Under the pieces are notes generated by a model. The model had not been told where the DNA came from. It searched no databases and saw only the letters and a program-made list of their open reading frames with translations. Shown in pieces: positions 6,686 to 7,491 of a stretch of DNA of 7,491 bases. How positions within the stretch are numbered: the first letter of the stretch is position 1; the number at the start of each line of letters is the position of its first letter. Position numbers and translations under genes: made by a program. Source of the stretch: an uncultured Collinsella sp. (GTDB lineage: Bacteria > Actinomycetota > Coriobacteriia > Coriobacteriales > Coriobacteriaceae); assembly GCA_900762355.1 (NCBI GenBank), contig CAAFGE010000017.1, positions 1 to 7,491 on the forward strand, read 5' to 3'.

Positions 6686-7225
6686 CTATGCTCCTAGCGT
6701 ATCTTGCGAAGCATCGCCCAGGTGCTCCGTCAATGCTGAATTCTGCAGCTGCTCGAGCTCATCTAATACAGAGCGAGCCTCTATAAATGTCTGCGCAACG
6801 CGTTTCTTGGTGCTCACCTTTTCATCTTTTGGCTTAGGCCGAGCATCTTCGGTAATCGCGATGGCATTCGCAACGGCCAAGTCTCCCGTAAGCGTAATGG
6901 AAAGAGCGACCTCAACAACGCCCAGTTCTTGAGCGATCTCGAGAGCACGGCCCGAAAGCAGCGCCTTCGGTTTGCCGAGTTTATCACGCGTTACCGAAAC
7001 ATCCTTGCGACCCACGCCTTGACTAAAACCCGTGCCGAGAGCTTTAAGCACCGCCTCGCGCGAAGCAAAGCGGCTCGCATAGTGAGCAGCGGGACGCGAT
7101 GATGCATCGCAATACGCACGCTCTTCTTCGGTAAACACACGCCGAGCAAACGACGGCGTCTTTTCAAGAATTGATTTCATGCGGGAAATCTCGACGATAT
7201 CAACGCCGATACCAGCTTCAGCCAT
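6686..7225 (-). CDS. acpS: Holo-[acyl-carrier-protein] synthase with C-terminal extension
   Basis: A 179-residue transferase that moves 4'-phosphopantetheine from CoA to the serine of acyl carrier protein, which fatty acid synthesis needs. GIGVDIVEISRM (5-16) carries the metal-binding aspartate D9, and RFASREAVLKALGTG (52-66) contains E57; the residue before it is Arg where Lys is usual. SITLTGDLAVANAIA (109-123) matches the last core strand, but where many relatives have SISH there is SITL. The catalytic core ends near 125, the size of typical AcpS (about 120-126). The remaining ~55 residues are charged, Lys-rich then Glu/Leu-rich, and probably helical; I do not recognise them. I chose the ATG at 7225, with GGAGGTG six bases upstream; the ATG at 7237 has no such site. 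It is first in the operon, after the rRNA terminator. Confidence 0.9.
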   Translation of the reverse strand: MAEAGIGVDIVEISRMKSILEKTPSFARRVFTEEERAYCDASSRPAAHYASRFASREAVLKALGTGFSQGVGRKDVSVTRDKLGKPKALLSGRALEIAQELGVVEVALSITLTGDLAVANAIAITEDARPKPKDEKVSTKKRVAQTFIEARSVLDELEQLQNSALTEHLGDASQDTLGA

Positions 7226-7254
7226 GTTCACCTCCATATCGCACAGACTAAGTT

Positions 7255-7284
7255 ATTGTAGCCCGTTCGCAGAAGATGCGACAA
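7255..7284 (-). promoter_or_regulatory. Proximal sigma70-like promoter for the acpS operon
   Basis: On the minus strand, TTGTCG (7279-7284) and TACAAT (7255-7260) are separated by 18 bases. Transcription would start near 7248, giving a 5' UTR of roughly 22 nt that holds the GGAGGTG ribosome site. Both hexamers are close to consensus. This is a sequence match only. Confidence 0.55.
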
Positions 7285-7290
7285 ACGAGG

Positions 7291-7320
7291 GTTATAAAAC
7301 ACAGCTACTATGTGAGACAA
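7291..7320 (-). promoter_or_regulatory. Distal sigma70-like promoter for the acpS operon
   Basis: On the minus strand, TTGTCT (7315-7320) and TATAAC (7291-7296) are also separated by 18 bases, exactly 36 bp upstream of the proximal pair. It begins only 14 nt after the 5S terminator. It could be a second start site or a chance match in this AT-richer gap. Confidence 0.4.
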
Positions 7321-7334
7321 ATTGCCCGAGATAC

Positions 7335-7367
7335 AAAAAAAGGGGGAGGCCGCAAGGCCTCCCCCTT
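7335..7367 (-). terminator. Intrinsic terminator after 5S rRNA
   Basis: On the minus strand, the stem arm GGCCTCCCCC is reversed onto GGGGGAGGCC (plus-strand arms 7342-7351 and 7356-7365) with a four-base loop (7352-7355), extended by two A-T pairs. Seven T residues (plus-strand A run 7335-7341) follow. This is a textbook Rho-independent terminator that closes the rRNA transcription unit and insulates the acpS operon. Confidence 0.93.
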
Positions 7368-7380
7368 CTTCAAGTCATCC

Positions 7381-7397
7381 GACGGCTCGGTGCCGTC
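7381..7397 (-). other. Small hairpin between 5S rRNA and terminator
   Basis: GACGGC (7381-7386) and GCCGTC (7392-7397) form a perfect 6-bp stem with a 5-base loop. It lies just after the probable 5S 3' end and before the terminator stem. It may be part of the rRNA precursor trailer that is removed during maturation, or it may be incidental. Confidence 0.4.
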
Positions 7398-7401
7398 CAC
7401 C

Positions 7402-7491
7402 GGTCAGCGGCGCCCTGGCCTCCCACGGGCTGACCCCGCAGTACTCTCGGCGCGATGGGGCTTAGCTTCCGGGTTCGGAACGGGACCGGGC
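7402..7491 (-). rRNA. rrf: 5S ribosomal RNA, 3' portion
   Basis: The reverse complement of the right edge carries the conserved 5S core: GGTCCCGTTCCGAACCCGG, then AAGCTAAGCCCCATCGCG, GAGAGTACTGCGGGGTC, and the 3' part GTGGGAGGCCAGGGCGCCGC. About 90 nt are present, so roughly the first 25-30 nt of the gene lie beyond the window. The 3' end is set by eye at GCTGACC and may be off by a few bases. The 23S and 16S genes would be expected to the right on the same strand. Confidence 0.93.

Overview
The window most resembles a coriobacterial genome (Actinomycetota, class Coriobacteriia; Collinsella or a close relative is my best guess). The grounds are the high-GC coding style, the gene order, and a large TsaB-RimI-TsaD fusion. 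This placement is an inference from pattern, not from a search. All protein genes lie on the minus strand, so the window reads functionally from right to left.

Right edge (about 7335-7491): the 3' part of a 5S rRNA gene, which is presumably the end of an rRNA operon. It is followed by a small hairpin and then a strong intrinsic terminator with a 10-bp GC stem and a T7 tract. Two tandem sigma70-like promoters follow at about 7255-7320 and start the protein operon.

Centre (402-7225): six tightly packed genes, with gaps of 0, 2, 8 and 12 nt and one 14-nt overlap. In transcription order they are acpS (holo-ACP synthase with a long C-terminal tail), nnr (bifunctional NAD(P)HX epimerase/dehydratase), alr (alanine racemase), a family 4 iron-sulfur uracil-DNA glycosylase, tsaE, and one long ORF joining TsaB, a RimI-type GNAT acetyltransferase and TsaD. 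This is a housekeeping operon. AcpS activates acyl carrier protein, Nnr repairs damaged NAD(P)H, Alr supplies D-alanine for peptidoglycan, UDG removes uracil from DNA, and TsaE/TsaB/TsaD make the t6A37 modification of ANN-decoding tRNAs. RimI probably acetylates the N-terminus of ribosomal protein bS18.

Left edge (1-401): noncoding and the most unusual part. A nested palindrome lies just beyond the tsaD stop codon. It has two perfect 42-bp inverted arms (235-276 and 346-387) around a 69-nt centre. The centre holds a structured repeat element (274-335, minus). A second copy of that element lies at 1-61 in the opposite orientation, and the apical stem of the two copies differs by two compensated base pairs. 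Outside the left arm, plus-strand bases 147-206 encode a recognisable diverged copy of the last residues of TsaD, so the inverted duplication seems to extend into the gene's 3' end. I see no canonical intrinsic terminator for the operon there. The palindrome may serve as the operon's 3' end or as an RNase target, but this is inferred.
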